Shown piece after piece: positions 28,123 through 36,285 of a stretch of DNA of 64,000 bases (its first letter is position 1; the number at the start of each line of letters is the position of its first letter). Below the pieces are notes generated by a model that was not told the DNA's origin, searched no databases, and saw only the letters and a list, made by a program, of their open reading frames with translations. The position numbers were made by a program, and so were the translations under genes. The stretch is from Bradyrhizobium sp. Ce-3 (GTDB taxonomy: Bacteria; Pseudomonadota; Alphaproteobacteria; Rhizobiales; Xanthobacteraceae): contig NZ_BQUV01000002.1 in assembly GCF_022835695.1 (NCBI RefSeq), positions 744,001-808,000 on the forward strand, in the 5' to 3' direction.

Positions 28123-28482
28123 TTCCTATCCTTCTGCGAGCGGGCCGATCTTGCGCGATGGGCTCTAGCGACTTGCCCGCCCGCCGGCTTGGACAGGCGC
28201 GACAACGCATTGGATGAAAACGACGCATTGGACGAAAACGACCTGGCGGGCCGGTATTTGAAGATTTGCATACGTTTCGGCCGATGGGACGTGCGGTCCA
28301 CCTCGGACTGCAATTGCCGCAGGGCGAACCACGGATGGAACATACCTGGGGCGCTTTGACACAGCCGAGCCATTGGCTAGAAGCCCCTGCGTCGCGTGCG
28401 GTTTTTGCCGCCGAACCGGGTCGCCTTGGTGAACCAGACGCGGCATTTCGGCGACACCTGTTGCGACAGCCTGAGTTTCCCG
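28123..28482. other. regulatory region between the DUF3574 and AraC genes
   Basis: About 360 bases without a supported gene (549 if the short DUF3574 start is used). It holds an 18-base tandem direct repeat at 28205-28240. The plus-strand frame open from 28396 is an unlikely upstream extension of the AraC gene. Confidence 0.6.
28205..28240. repeat. tandem 18-bp direct repeat, candidate operator
   Basis: Two adjacent copies of ACGCATTGGAYGAAAACG (28205-28222 and 28223-28240) differ at one base. AraC-type regulators commonly bind paired direct half-sites; this one lies about 240 bases upstream of an AraC gene and upstream of the divergent DUF3574 gene. A regulatory role is inference. Confidence 0.6.
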
Positions 28483-29541
28483 ATGACCCCGACCGCCGAC
28501 GACGTTGCACTTTCCCGGTTTTCCCTGGACGATTTTGCCGAGCAGGACCGCATGGCCGCATGGCGTGATCTGTACGGCCGGCTGGTGCTGAATGCCGACC
28601 TCACGCCACTGCCGGATCATTCCTTGCGCGCGGACGTGACCGTGCGGATGCTGCCCGGGCTGTCCATCACGTCGGCCAGCATGTCGGCGTTTCGCTACGA
28701 GCGGGGTCCCGAACAGTTGGCGGATGGCAACGACGGGCTTGTTCTGGTGATGGGTTCGCACGATGCCGTGATGGTGCAACGTGGACGCGAGGTCACGTGG
28801 AGCGCCGGCGACGCGCTGTTGGTCAGCTCGGCGGATCCGGCCGCGATGATCTGCCCCGCGCCGGCGAAGATCCTGTGCCTTCACGTTCCACGGCCGGCGC
28901 TGGCGCCGCTGGTGAGCCGCGTCGATGCCTCCGTGATGCAGCCTATTGCGCGCTCCACCGAAGCGCTCAGATTGTTGGTGAACTATGTCGGGGCGCTGCA
29001 GAAGGATTATGCGCTTGCGCCTCAGCTACGGCACCACGTGGCCTCGCATGTCCACGATCTGATCGCCGTGGCGCTCGGCGCAACGAGAGATGCCGCGGCT
29101 CTTGCCGATGGGCGGGGCGTCCGCGCAGCACAGCTGCGTGCCATCAAAGCCGATATCATCGACCATCTCAACCGCTGTAGTCTCACGATTGCGGCCGTTG
29201 CGCGGCGGCACTCCGTCACCCCGCGCCAAGTGCAACGGCTGTTTGAAGTCGACGGGACGACATTTTCAGAATTCGTGCTTGGGCGCCGTCTCGCACGCGC
29301 GCATCGATTGCTCGTCAATCCGCGCTACGCCGATCTGCCCGTGAGCACGGTCGCCTTCGAGGTCGGTTTCGGCGACGTGTCCTATTTCAACCGCACCTTT
29401 CGCCGGCAATACGGAGCGCCGCCCTCGGACGTGCGTGAAGCGGCGCGAAGAGGGCTGATCATCGGCACGCCATCCGGAACACCCGAAGGGCATTCGAGCG
29501 GGGCGCCCGCGCGGCGCAATGGCGCCCGCCCGCCGGAATAG
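28483..29541 (+). CDS. AraC family transcriptional regulator
   Basis: 352 residues. About 1-220 is a cupin-like AraC-binding sensor domain (ending near LHVPRPALAPLV). The C-terminal double helix-turn-helix includes SLTIAAVARRHSVTPRQVQRLFE split across helix 1 and 2 and VSTVAFEVGFGDVSYFNRTF. The tail is Pro/Gly-rich. Start 28483 (MTPTADDVAL) fits family length; no strong ribosome site is visible. Targets unknown, possibly the divergent DUF3574 gene. Confidence 0.93.
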   Translation: MTPTADDVALSRFSLDDFAEQDRMAAWRDLYGRLVLNADLTPLPDHSLRADVTVRMLPGLSITSASMSAFRYERGPEQLADGNDGLVLVMGSHDAVMVQRGREVTWSAGDALLVSSADPAAMICPAPAKILCLHVPRPALAPLVSRVDASVMQPIARSTEALRLLVNYVGALQKDYALAPQLRHHVASHVHDLIAVALGATRDAAALADGRGVRAAQLRAIKADIIDHLNRCSLTIAAVARRHSVTPRQVQRLFEVDGTTFSEFVLGRRLARAHRLLVNPRYADLPVSTVAFEVGFGDVSYFNRTFRRQYGAPPSDVREAARRGLIIGTPSGTPEGHSSGAPARRNGARPPE

Positions 29542-29587
29542 GCGAATTACATTGAGCGCCTGTCGCGGGCCAGACCGCGCGCTTTTG

Positions 29588-29620
29588 GGCTATTTCGCCG
29601 CCCAACTCGCCAAGGCACCA
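29588..29620 (+). pseudogene. remnant of a second lytic transglycosylase gene (last codons)
   Basis: 33 bases encode GYFAAQLAKAP, matching the C-terminal GYFATQLAKAP of the transglycosylase at 26632-27447 with five base differences, four of them synonymous. No other part of the gene is present: the coding region upstream is the AraC gene. The pattern suggests the end of a diverged paralogue left after deletion or replacement. Confidence 0.55.
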
Positions 29621-29722
29621 AAGAGCGAAGCACGTAACCGGCCACTTCAACAGGTTTCGAAGCGTGATTTCGAACAGTGGTTTTCTGATTCAATCCGAAC
29701 CGATCACGTGCCACGCAAACCA

Positions 29723-29753
29723 AAGGGCCGATTGCCCCAGGCAATCGGCCCTT
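29723..29753 (-). terminator. bidirectional hairpin terminator
   Basis: A perfect 14-bp stem (29723-29736 with 29740-29753) with a three-base loop. It stands 18 bases beyond the stop of the minus-strand gene at 29771. It is nearly the same sequence as the terminator after the intact transglycosylase gene. Confidence 0.75.
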
Positions 29754-29770
29754 ATCGCTGTGGTCAAAGC

Positions 29771-30043
29771 TTACTTCGCCATGCTGGCTTCGGCAGCCTT
29801 GCTGAGGTGCGCGCCGCAAGCGCCCCACTTGTTGTTCAGCATCGCGTCCTGGGCGAGCGAGACTTCCTTCTCCGCCGCGAATTTGACCTCATTGTCCGCC
29901 ATAGCTTCGACTGCAGCTTCGGTCTTGCCCAGATTGGCACCGCTGCAACCAAGGCCCGCATGATGATGGTGCGCGGCCTGCGCGGGAGCGACAGCGTAAG
30001 CAACGGCAGCGACGGTAGCTGCTGCGATCAATGTCTTAATCAT
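29771..30043 (-). CDS. small secreted protein, hypothetical
   Basis: 90 residues from MIKTLIAAATVAAVAYAV, a clear signal peptide ending near AQA-AHHHH. The mature part is about 68 residues, His-rich at its start with two Cys (GLGCSG; WGACGAH) that could form one disulphide. No domain recognised. A start four codons upstream (30055) is possible. Probably periplasmic. Confidence 0.75.
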   Translation of the reverse strand: MIKTLIAAATVAAVAYAVAPAQAAHHHHAGLGCSGANLGKTEAAVEAMADNEVKFAAEKEVSLAQDAMLNNKWGACGAHLSKAAEASMAK

Positions 30044-30193
30044 GGGATGATCCATCTCTTGTTCTTGGACAGATCCCAGCGTGATTGCGGAATCTGCAAA
30101 ACGATTATTCGCTTGTTCCCGGCACCGTTCAGAATGAAATTCGCGCGATACAAATGTGATGAGCGCTGCGCGCGGATCGCGCATGCGTTGCAT

Positions 30194-30789
30194 AGTGTTT
30201 TGATTACAAGGCAGTAAGGAAGCAGCGCGGGAATAGCTTTGTTTGACGCGTTCACTTCAATCGAAGCGCACTTCCGATAACCAGCAGAGCATTCCGCGCG
30301 GCATGCGGTCCGCGACGTAAATCCATTCCGGCACAGGATCGAATTACCTCTTGGGTCAATGCGACTGATTGACGCTATGCCGGTCGGCAGGTCTTGGTCG
30401 TCATAAAGTGAATGGATAATCATTTTAATGGCGGTCGCGTGCATGCGAATCACGCATGGAACACGTCGCCGTGATCCCTCCCGCAACGGGGAGCTGGAGC
30501 TTGAACAAACGGTCCGTAATTACCACATATGGGACGTGATTACGCTTGCTGAAATTCTAATAACCAGCTGATTCCAGTAATATTTTCCCGTATCATCAGG
30601 TATTGGCGGAACTTCCGTCTGCATGGCAGCTCTCTAGGCGCGAAACGGTTAACCGGAACTTACCCCGGCTATGCATTCTGAGCTTAGCTGCATCGCAACA
30701 TCGGAACTACTGCGTTGCACCATATCATCTATATTCACTTCAACGATGAGGCTTTGGAAAAGCTGAATCTGAACTACTAGGAGACTACC
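30194..30789. other. long AT-richer intergenic region before the DUF1127 gene
   Basis: About 600 bases (746 from the preceding start). Composition is clearly richer in A and T than the surroundings. I see no supported gene; the one open frame on the minus strand has no signal, domain or good start. The stretch probably holds promoters for the two flanking divergent small genes. A small RNA cannot be excluded. Confidence 0.5.
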
Positions 30790-30942
30790 ATGTTGCTCTC
30801 GCTCATCCGCATGATCCAGGCTTTCCGGGATTATCAGCGCAATGTCAGCGAACTGTCCCAGCTCAGCGATCGTGAACTGGCCGATATCGGCCTCGACCGC
30901 TCGGACATTCCTCGCGTTGCCGCCGGCACCTACAACGGCTAA
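30790..30942 (+). CDS. DUF1127 small protein
   Basis: 50 residues, beginning MLLSLIRMIQAFRDYQ. The YjiS/DUF1127 core follows: ELSQLSDRELADIGLDRSDI. AGGAGA eight bases before the ATG supports translation. Proteins of this family are small, often Arg-rich and stress-regulated; in some alphaproteobacteria they affect RNA turnover and phosphate or osmotic responses. The exact role here is unknown. A terminator follows. Confidence 0.9.
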   Translation: MLLSLIRMIQAFRDYQRNVSELSQLSDRELADIGLDRSDIPRVAAGTYNG

Positions 30943-30969
30943 TCGGCCGCAAGCCTCTGACGAACGGAT

Positions 30970-31002
30970 AACGCCCGCTTCCACAGCGGGCGTTGTCGTT
31001 TT
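30970..31002 (+). terminator. terminator of the DUF1127 gene
   Basis: AACGCCCGCT (30970-30979) pairs perfectly with 30985-30994 across a TCCAC loop; GTCG and a T run follow. Confidence 0.85.
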
Positions 31003-31051
31003 TGGCGCGGTTTCAGATGCATACGGGATCAAAACGCGCTAACGCTGCGCG

Positions 31052-32485
31052 ATGACACCGCATCAATCCTCTTCCCAACCCGTGCACATCGTGGGCGCGG
31101 GGCTCGCCGGCTCGGAAGCCGCCTGGCAGGTCGCCAATGCCGGCGTCCGCGCCGTCCTGCACGAAATGCGCCCGCAGCGGATGACCGAGGCGCACCGGAC
31201 CGACGGCTGCGCCGAACTGGTCTGCTCGAATTCGTTCCGCTCCGACGATGCCGCCAACAACGCGGTCGGGCTGCTGCACGCCGAGATGCGCCGGCTGGGC
31301 TCCCTGATCATGCGCTCGGCCGATGCCAACCAGGTGCCCGCCGGCGGCGCGCTGGCGGTCGACCGCGACGGCTTTTCCGCCGCCGTCACCAAGGCGCTCA
31401 ACGAACATCCGCTGATCGAGATCAGCCGCGAGGAAGTCGCAGGGCTCCCGCCGGCCGACTGGAGCAACGTCATCGTCGCCACCGGTCCCCTCACCTCGGC
31501 GCCGCTGGCCGACGCGATCAGGCAGCTCACCGACGAGAGCGCGCTGGCGTTCTTCGACGCGATCGCGCCGATCGTGCACAAGGATTCCATCGACATGTCG
31601 GTGGCGTGGTTTCAGTCGCGCTACGACAAGGTCGGGCCCGGCGGCACCGGCGCCGACTACATCAATTGCCCGATGACCAAGGAGCAATATGACGGCTTCG
31701 TCGCCGCGCTGCTCGACGGCGAGAAGGTCGACTTCAAGGATTGGGAGACCAACACGCCCTATTTCGACGGCTGCCTGCCGGTCGAAGTGATGGCCGAACG
31801 CGGTCACGAGACGCTGCGCCACGGGCCGATGAAGCCGGTCGGCTTGACCAATCCGCACAATCCGACCGTCAAGCCCTATGCAATCGTCCAGCTGCGCCAG
31901 GACAACAAGCTCGGCACGCTCTACAACATCGTCGGCTTCCAGACCAAGCTGAAGCACGGCGCGCAGCAGCGCGTGTTCCGCACCATCCCGGGCCTCGAGA
32001 ATGCGGAGTTTGCCCGCCTCGGCGGCCTGCATCGCAACACCTTCCTGAACTCGCCGAAGCTGCTCGACGGGCAGTTGCGCCTGCGCGCGCAGCCGCGGCT
32101 GCGCTTCGCCGGCCAGATGACGGGCTGCGAAGGCTACGTCGAGTCGGCCAGCGTCGGCCTGATCGCCGGCCTCTGCGCCGCCGCCGACATGCGCGGCGCC
32201 TCGCTCGCGACACCACCGGCCACGACCGCGCTCGGCGCGCTGCTCGGCCACATCACCGGCGGCCATATCGAGACGATCGAGCCTGGCTCGCGCTCGTTCC
32301 AGCCGATGAACGTCAATTTCGGTCTGTTCCCGCCGCTGGCGAGCCCGCCGACTAAGAAGCCGGACGGCTCGCGGCTGCGCGGCAATGAGAAGACCGTCGC
32401 CAAGAAGCAGGCGATCAGCGCGCGGGCGCTGCTCGACCTCGATCACTGGATCGCAGAACACCTGCGCGTTGCGGCAGCGGCCTGA
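31052..32485 (+). CDS. trmFO: methylenetetrahydrofolate--tRNA-(uracil-5-)-methyltransferase TrmFO
   Basis: Makes 5-methyluridine at position 54 of tRNA using methylenetetrahydrofolate and FADH2. The 477-residue product has the FAD-binding [12 protein letters not shown] near the N-terminus, then [28 protein letters not shown] with the conserved Cys, and [14 protein letters not shown]. The C-terminal [11 protein letters not shown] is typical. Length is normal, with a slightly extended polar tail. The following kinase-fusion gene starts 6 bases after the stop. Confidence 0.97.
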   Translation: MTPHQSSSQPVHIVGAGLAGSEAAWQVANAGVRAVLHEMRPQRMTEAHRTDGCAELVCSNSFRSDDAANNAVGLLHAEMRRLGSLIMRSADANQVPAGGALAVDRDGFSAAVTKALNEHPLIEISREEVAGLPPADWSNVIVATGPLTSAPLADAIRQLTDESALAFFDAIAPIVHKDSIDMSVAWFQSRYDKVGPGGTGADYINCPMTKEQYDGFVAALLDGEKVDFKDWETNTPYFDGCLPVEVMAERGHETLRHGPMKPVGLTNPHNPTVKPYAIVQLRQDNKLGTLYNIVGFQTKLKHGAQQRVFRTIPGLENAEFARLGGLHRNTFLNSPKLLDGQLRLRAQPRLRFAGQMTGCEGYVESASVGLIAGLCAAADMRGASLATPPATTALGALLGHITGGHIETIEPGSRSFQPMNVNFGLFPPLASPPTKKPDGSRLRGNEKTVAKKQAISARALLDLDHWIAEHLRVAAAA

Positions 32486-32490
32486 CAGTC

Positions 32491-33594
32491 ATGAGCTTGC
32501 CGAAAGACGACGACGCCACCCTGTCGGCGCGATGGAGCCAGGGCGTGCTGCTCAAGCGCGACGTATTCTCGACCGTCGAGCGCGGCCGTTTCCGTGCCGG
32601 AGACGGCGAGGTCGACGGCGTGCTGCGCCGGCTCGACCAGGTGCCGTTCTGGTCGTTCGGCCTGGCATTGCACCTGTTCTCGCGCGAACGCCGCGCGCTG
32701 ATGCTGGCACGCGACCTCGACGTCGGGCCCAAATTGTTGTGGGCCGGCCGGCGCGCGCTGGTACGCGGCTTCATCGACGGCGCGGCGCTGCATCTGGCGA
32801 AGCCACACGGCGACGTCGCGTATTTCCGCTCCGCCAAGGCCGCGTTGCGCAAGCTGCATCGCGCCGGCATCTGCCACAACGACCTCGCCAAGGAGCAGAA
32901 CTGGCTGGTCAGCCGCGACGGCCGCGCCTACCTCACCGACTTCCAGCTCGCCGCCTGCTTCAAGACCCGCAGCCGGCTGTTCCGCATCGCGGCCTATGAG
33001 GATCTGCGCCACCTGTTGAAGCACAAGCGCAGCTACGCGCCGGACGCGCTGACGCCGAAGGAGCGCAAGGTGCTGGCGAAGAAGTCCGCGTTCGCCACCA
33101 TCTGGCTCAAGACCGGCAAGAAGGTCTACCAGGCGATCACGCGCGGCATCTTCAATTTCACAGACCGCGAGGGCGGCGGCCGCCGGCTGGTCAACGACGC
33201 GCCGGTGCTGATCGATCTGATCCGCAGGAATCCGGACGTGCGCGACACAGCGATCGTTGCCTTTGCCGACCGGCGCGTCGGCGTCGGCCTCTACGCCTTC
33301 GTCGAGGCGGACCAATCGGCGCTGGAAAAGACGCTACGCAATGAGCTTGCCGCAGCGAGGGGCGTCAAGCCGCCCGAGCACATCCAGGTCGTGCACGCAT
33401 TGCCGCGCGATGCGGCCGGCAAGCCGCGCACCGAGATCCTGCAGCTCGTCGCCATGAACCAGATCGACCTGATCGAGCCGATGATGCGCAGTGACGCCGA
33501 TCGCGAGTTCCTCAAGGACATCCTCGAGCAACGCAAGAATCTGCGCGATCGCTTCAACTTTGAAGTGGCCGAGATGGATCGGCCGGCAGGCTAA
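32491..33594 (+). CDS. predicted small-molecule/protein kinase fused to a ligase-type C-terminal domain
   Basis: 367 residues. About 20-190 looks like a compact RIO/lipopolysaccharide-kinase-like fold with catalytic loop HNDLAKEQN (D131; Asn is one residue farther from Asp than usual) and metal site TDFQ (D150). About 240-345 resembles the C-terminal domain of AMP-forming ligases: VRDTAIVAFADRRVGVGLYA, then LPRDAAGKPRTEILQLV, which is the hinge/Lys-loop pattern, but the adenylation domain itself is absent. The substrate is unknown. It is immediately downstream of trmFO, so probably co-transcribed. Confidence 0.75.
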   Translation: MSLPKDDDATLSARWSQGVLLKRDVFSTVERGRFRAGDGEVDGVLRRLDQVPFWSFGLALHLFSRERRALMLARDLDVGPKLLWAGRRALVRGFIDGAALHLAKPHGDVAYFRSAKAALRKLHRAGICHNDLAKEQNWLVSRDGRAYLTDFQLAACFKTRSRLFRIAAYEDLRHLLKHKRSYAPDALTPKERKVLAKKSAFATIWLKTGKKVYQAITRGIFNFTDREGGGRRLVNDAPVLIDLIRRNPDVRDTAIVAFADRRVGVGLYAFVEADQSALEKTLRNELAAARGVKPPEHIQVVHALPRDAAGKPRTEILQLVAMNQIDLIEPMMRSDADREFLKDILEQRKNLRDRFNFEVAEMDRPAG

Positions 33595-33669
33595 GGCGCG
33601 CGCACTCTCGACAAACGCAGCTCGACGCGCCAATCTTGTGAGGGCTAGCGCGCTCAAGGGACAAGCTTA

Positions 33670-33954
33670 ATGCCACTCACCCGTGGCCGTATCGGGGGAT
33701 ATGATTCCGAACGCCTGGCGTTCGGATTCACCATGATGCACGGCGATCAGGAAATTGAATGTCAGATCAGCGACGCCGCAATGGACGAATTGGCCGGCAC
33801 GCGCGGAACACCTAGCCTGGCGCGGCAGGCGCAATTCATTGCGCTACGCGACGCTATCGAGATGATCGCATCCGACATCTTTGACAGCGGACCGTTCGTC
33901 AAGGGCGCAACGATCCGGATCTTCACCAAGCACGTTTCGAAAGAGCGTAGCTGA
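33670..33954 (+). CDS. DUF1488 family protein
   Basis: 94-residue acidic protein with the DUF1488 pattern (GFTMMHGDQEIECQISDAAMDEL, in two halves around the conserved Cys, then LARQAQFIALRDAIEMIASD). Function unknown. Independent small gene on the plus strand. Confidence 0.85.
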   Translation: MPLTRGRIGGYDSERLAFGFTMMHGDQEIECQISDAAMDELAGTRGTPSLARQAQFIALRDAIEMIASDIFDSGPFVKGATIRIFTKHVSKERS

Positions 33955-33999
33955 GCATGATCTGCGCGCAAACGCTTCGCGCTTGTCGCAAGATCAGCT

Positions 34000-34860
34000 C
34001 TAGCTGCCGAACTCCTCCGTGCGCGCAGCGCGCCACAACGTCCACAGCGTGCGCAGGCGCGAGACCGGCCTCGGCAGGAACGGGTCGTTGTCGGCGCTCC
34101 TCGCCCGGTTCAGCTCGCGCCTGACATGGGCGAGCGGCAGGAAGACCGGCCGCACGCCGGATGGTACGTCAGCCAGCAGCCCGAACGCGGTCTTGAGATG
34201 GCCCTGCGCCTCCTCCGCAAGCTGATCGATCGCCGCACGGATGTTGGGCGTCGGCTTGCCGGCGAAGACCTCCTCCTTGCCGCTGCCATGCTGCTGCAGG
34301 AGTTGCAGCGGCACAAACAGCTGCTGCCGCGAGGCGTCGCGACCGAGCGATGCAATGACCTGCGCCATGCCCTGGGCGAGGCCGGCATGGCGGGCCAGGT
34401 GATCGATCGCCTCCGACGGCCGCGCCATCACGCGCGTCGCCTGCGAGAACAGCACTGAGGCCGTGGCATCGAGATAGCCCTCGAGCGCGGCCAGCGTCGG
34501 CATCGGGTCGTTGTAGAGATCGAACTGGTGCTCCTCGACCAGCTGCGAGAACGGCGAGACCGGCAGGCGGTGATTGCGGATCGCATAGAGCAATTCGGCC
34601 GCGACAGGATTGCCCTCGACGCCGCCGTGCCCGGCGCCGGCCAGCATGTCGGTCCACCATTGCAGCCGCATCTCGCCGGGCAGCGGCTGGCTGACCTGCT
34701 CGTGGACGCGCGAGACCTCGATGTTGAAGGCGTAGATCGCGAGCAGCGCCCGCCGTTCCGGCCCCGGCAGGAACAAGGTCGAGGCGTAGCGCACGAAGTC
34801 ATGGGCCCGCACCAGATCGGCGCAGAACGCCGCGCCGTCCTTCGGCGCCTCCGTGCTCAT
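34000..34860 (-). CDS. squalene/phytoene synthase-like protein, probable complex I assembly factor (NDUFAF6-like)
   Basis: 286 residues with the trans-isoprenyl synthase fold: FLPGPERRALLAIYAFN, LQWWTDML, HLARHAGLAQGMAQVI, FVPLQLLQQHG. The Asp-rich motifs needed for prenyl-diphosphate chemistry are not evident: the first is replaced by NIEVSRVHE and the second by SLGRDASRQ, so a non-enzymatic role is likely. Its close human relative NDUFAF6 assists complex I assembly. The start overlaps the stop of the Mth938-like gene by four bases. The role in complex I is inference from family and neighbour. Confidence 0.82.
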   Translation of the reverse strand: MSTEAPKDGAAFCADLVRAHDFVRYASTLFLPGPERRALLAIYAFNIEVSRVHEQVSQPLPGEMRLQWWTDMLAGAGHGGVEGNPVAAELLYAIRNHRLPVSPFSQLVEEHQFDLYNDPMPTLAALEGYLDATASVLFSQATRVMARPSEAIDHLARHAGLAQGMAQVIASLGRDASRQQLFVPLQLLQQHGSGKEEVFAGKPTPNIRAAIDQLAEEAQGHLKTAFGLLADVPSGVRPVFLPLAHVRRELNRARSADNDPFLPRPVSRLRTLWTLWRAARTEEFGS

Positions 34861-35240
34861 GGCACCGCGATCAGCGCCGCCGCGACGCGACGCCGCTCGC
34901 CGAGCATGATGTTGTAGGTGCGGATCGCAGCTCCCGTCTGCATCGGATCGAGCACCACCCGAACCGCGCGCAGCGCCTCGCGAAGGGCCTTCGGCGGCAC
35001 CCAGACCTCGGTGCCGCTGCCTATGATCAGCGTGTCGATCGCATTGGCCGCTGCGAATACCTTTTGCAGCGAGTATTCGTCGATCTCCTGCGGCCGCGTG
35101 ACCGGCCAGGCCCAGATCGAGTCAGGCAGGCACAACAGCGAGCCGCGGTGCGACATATCGGCGAACGCGAAGCCGCCCTTGCCGTAGGCCTCGATCGGCG
35201 CCGACCTCGGAAGATGGGGAGCGTCCGAGGAGTTGCTCAT
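34857..35240 (-). CDS. Mth938-like (NDUFAF3-like) protein
   Basis: 127 residues. The family pattern is PIEAYGKGGFAFADMSHRGSL, then the strand DTLIIGSGTEVW and the helix ALREALRAVRVVLDPMQTGAA, then TYNIMLGERRRVAAALI. The mitochondrial homologue NDUFAF3 is a complex I assembly factor, and alphaproteobacterial homologues beside secD/secF are known. It lies between secF (gap 6 bases) and the phytoene-synthase-like gene (4-base overlap). Confidence 0.88.
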   Translation of the reverse strand: MSNSSDAPHLPRSAPIEAYGKGGFAFADMSHRGSLLCLPDSIWAWPVTRPQEIDEYSLQKVFAAANAIDTLIIGSGTEVWVPPKALREALRAVRVVLDPMQTGAAIRTYNIMLGERRRVAAALIAVP

Positions 35241-35246
35241 GGCCAG

Positions 35247-36275
35247 CTACTTCTTGGCTGCCGCCGCGTCCGGCTTCTTGGCCGGCGCGTCCTGCGCCTC
35301 GCCCCGCGTGGTGTGAACGCCGAGATAGATCAGGATCGGCGCCGCGATGAAGATCGAGGTGTAGGTGCCGACCAGCACCACGCCGAACATCATCACCGCG
35401 GTGAAGCTGTGAATCGCCTGGCCGCCGAACAAGAGCAGCGCGAGCAGCGCCAAGGTCACTGTGACGTGGGTGATGATCGAGCGCGACAGCGTCGAGTTGA
35501 TCGATTCGTTGAGCAACTGCGGCATCGGCATCTTCTTGTAGCGCCGCAGCATCTCGCGGATACGGTCGTAGATGACGACGGTATCGTTGAGCGAATAGCC
35601 GAGAATCGTCAGCAACGCCGCGATGCTGGTGAGGTCGAAATCGACCTGGGTGATCGACATGAAGCCGATCGTCAGCACGATGTCGTGGACGTTGGCGATC
35701 ATGGCGCCGAGCGCGAACTGCCACTCGAACCGGAACCAGAGATAGATCAGGATGCCGACGATCGCGAACATCAGGCCGAGCATGCCGTAGGCCAGCAGTT
35801 CGCCGGAGACGCGCGGTCCCACCACTTCGACGCGGCGGTAATCGACGGAATCGCCGAGCGCGCCGCGCACCTTCGTCACCGCATCCTGCTGCGCCTTGTC
35901 GCCGCCGGGCTGCTCGGCGACGCGGATCAGGACCTCTGCCGGACCGCCGAACTGCTGCAACTGCACCTCGCCGAGGCCAAGGCCATTCAAGGTCGTGCGC
36001 ATCGCCGCAATGTCGGCCGTCCCGGTCTTGGCCCTCACCTCGAGCAGCGTGCCGCCCTTGAAGTCGATGCCGAAATTCAGGCCGTGGGTGAAGAACAGCG
36101 TGATCGCGAGGATCGAGAGCAGCGCCGAGATCGGGAAGCTGATGCGGCGAAAGCGCGTGAAGTCGAAATGCGTATCGTCGGGCACGATGCGCAGCGGCGG
36201 CAGCAGGCCGAGCGCCGCGACGACGGTCAGCACGGCGATCAGGATGCCAAGGCCAATGAGAACGAGATGAGTCAC
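35247..36275 (-). CDS. secF: protein translocase subunit SecF
   Basis: Inner-membrane partner of SecD that uses the proton gradient to help pull proteins through SecYEG. 342 residues with six expected membrane segments. Typical SecF motifs are GLNFGIDFKGGTLLEV, VEVVGPRVSGEL, FDLTSIAALLTILGYSLNDTVVIYDRIRE and the ending region LLLFGGQAIHSF. It begins 10 bases after the secD stop. The tail is Lys/Ala-rich. Confidence 0.97.
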   Translation of the reverse strand: MTHLVLIGLGILIAVLTVVAALGLLPPLRIVPDDTHFDFTRFRRISFPISALLSILAITLFFTHGLNFGIDFKGGTLLEVRAKTGTADIAAMRTTLNGLGLGEVQLQQFGGPAEVLIRVAEQPGGDKAQQDAVTKVRGALGDSVDYRRVEVVGPRVSGELLAYGMLGLMFAIVGILIYLWFRFEWQFALGAMIANVHDIVLTIGFMSITQVDFDLTSIAALLTILGYSLNDTVVIYDRIREMLRRYKKMPMPQLLNESINSTLSRSIITHVTVTLALLALLLFGGQAIHSFTAVMMFGVVLVGTYTSIFIAAPILIYLGVHTTRGEAQDAPAKKPDAAAAKK

Positions 36276-36285
36276 AACACGCCTC

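Noticed and set aside
30040-30486. 148-codon minus-strand frame upstream of the small secreted protein
   Set aside because: No domain, signal or ribosome site; overlaps the start region of a supported gene.
31013-32461. 482-codon minus-strand frame over trmFO
   Set aside because: TrmFO on the other strand is unambiguous.
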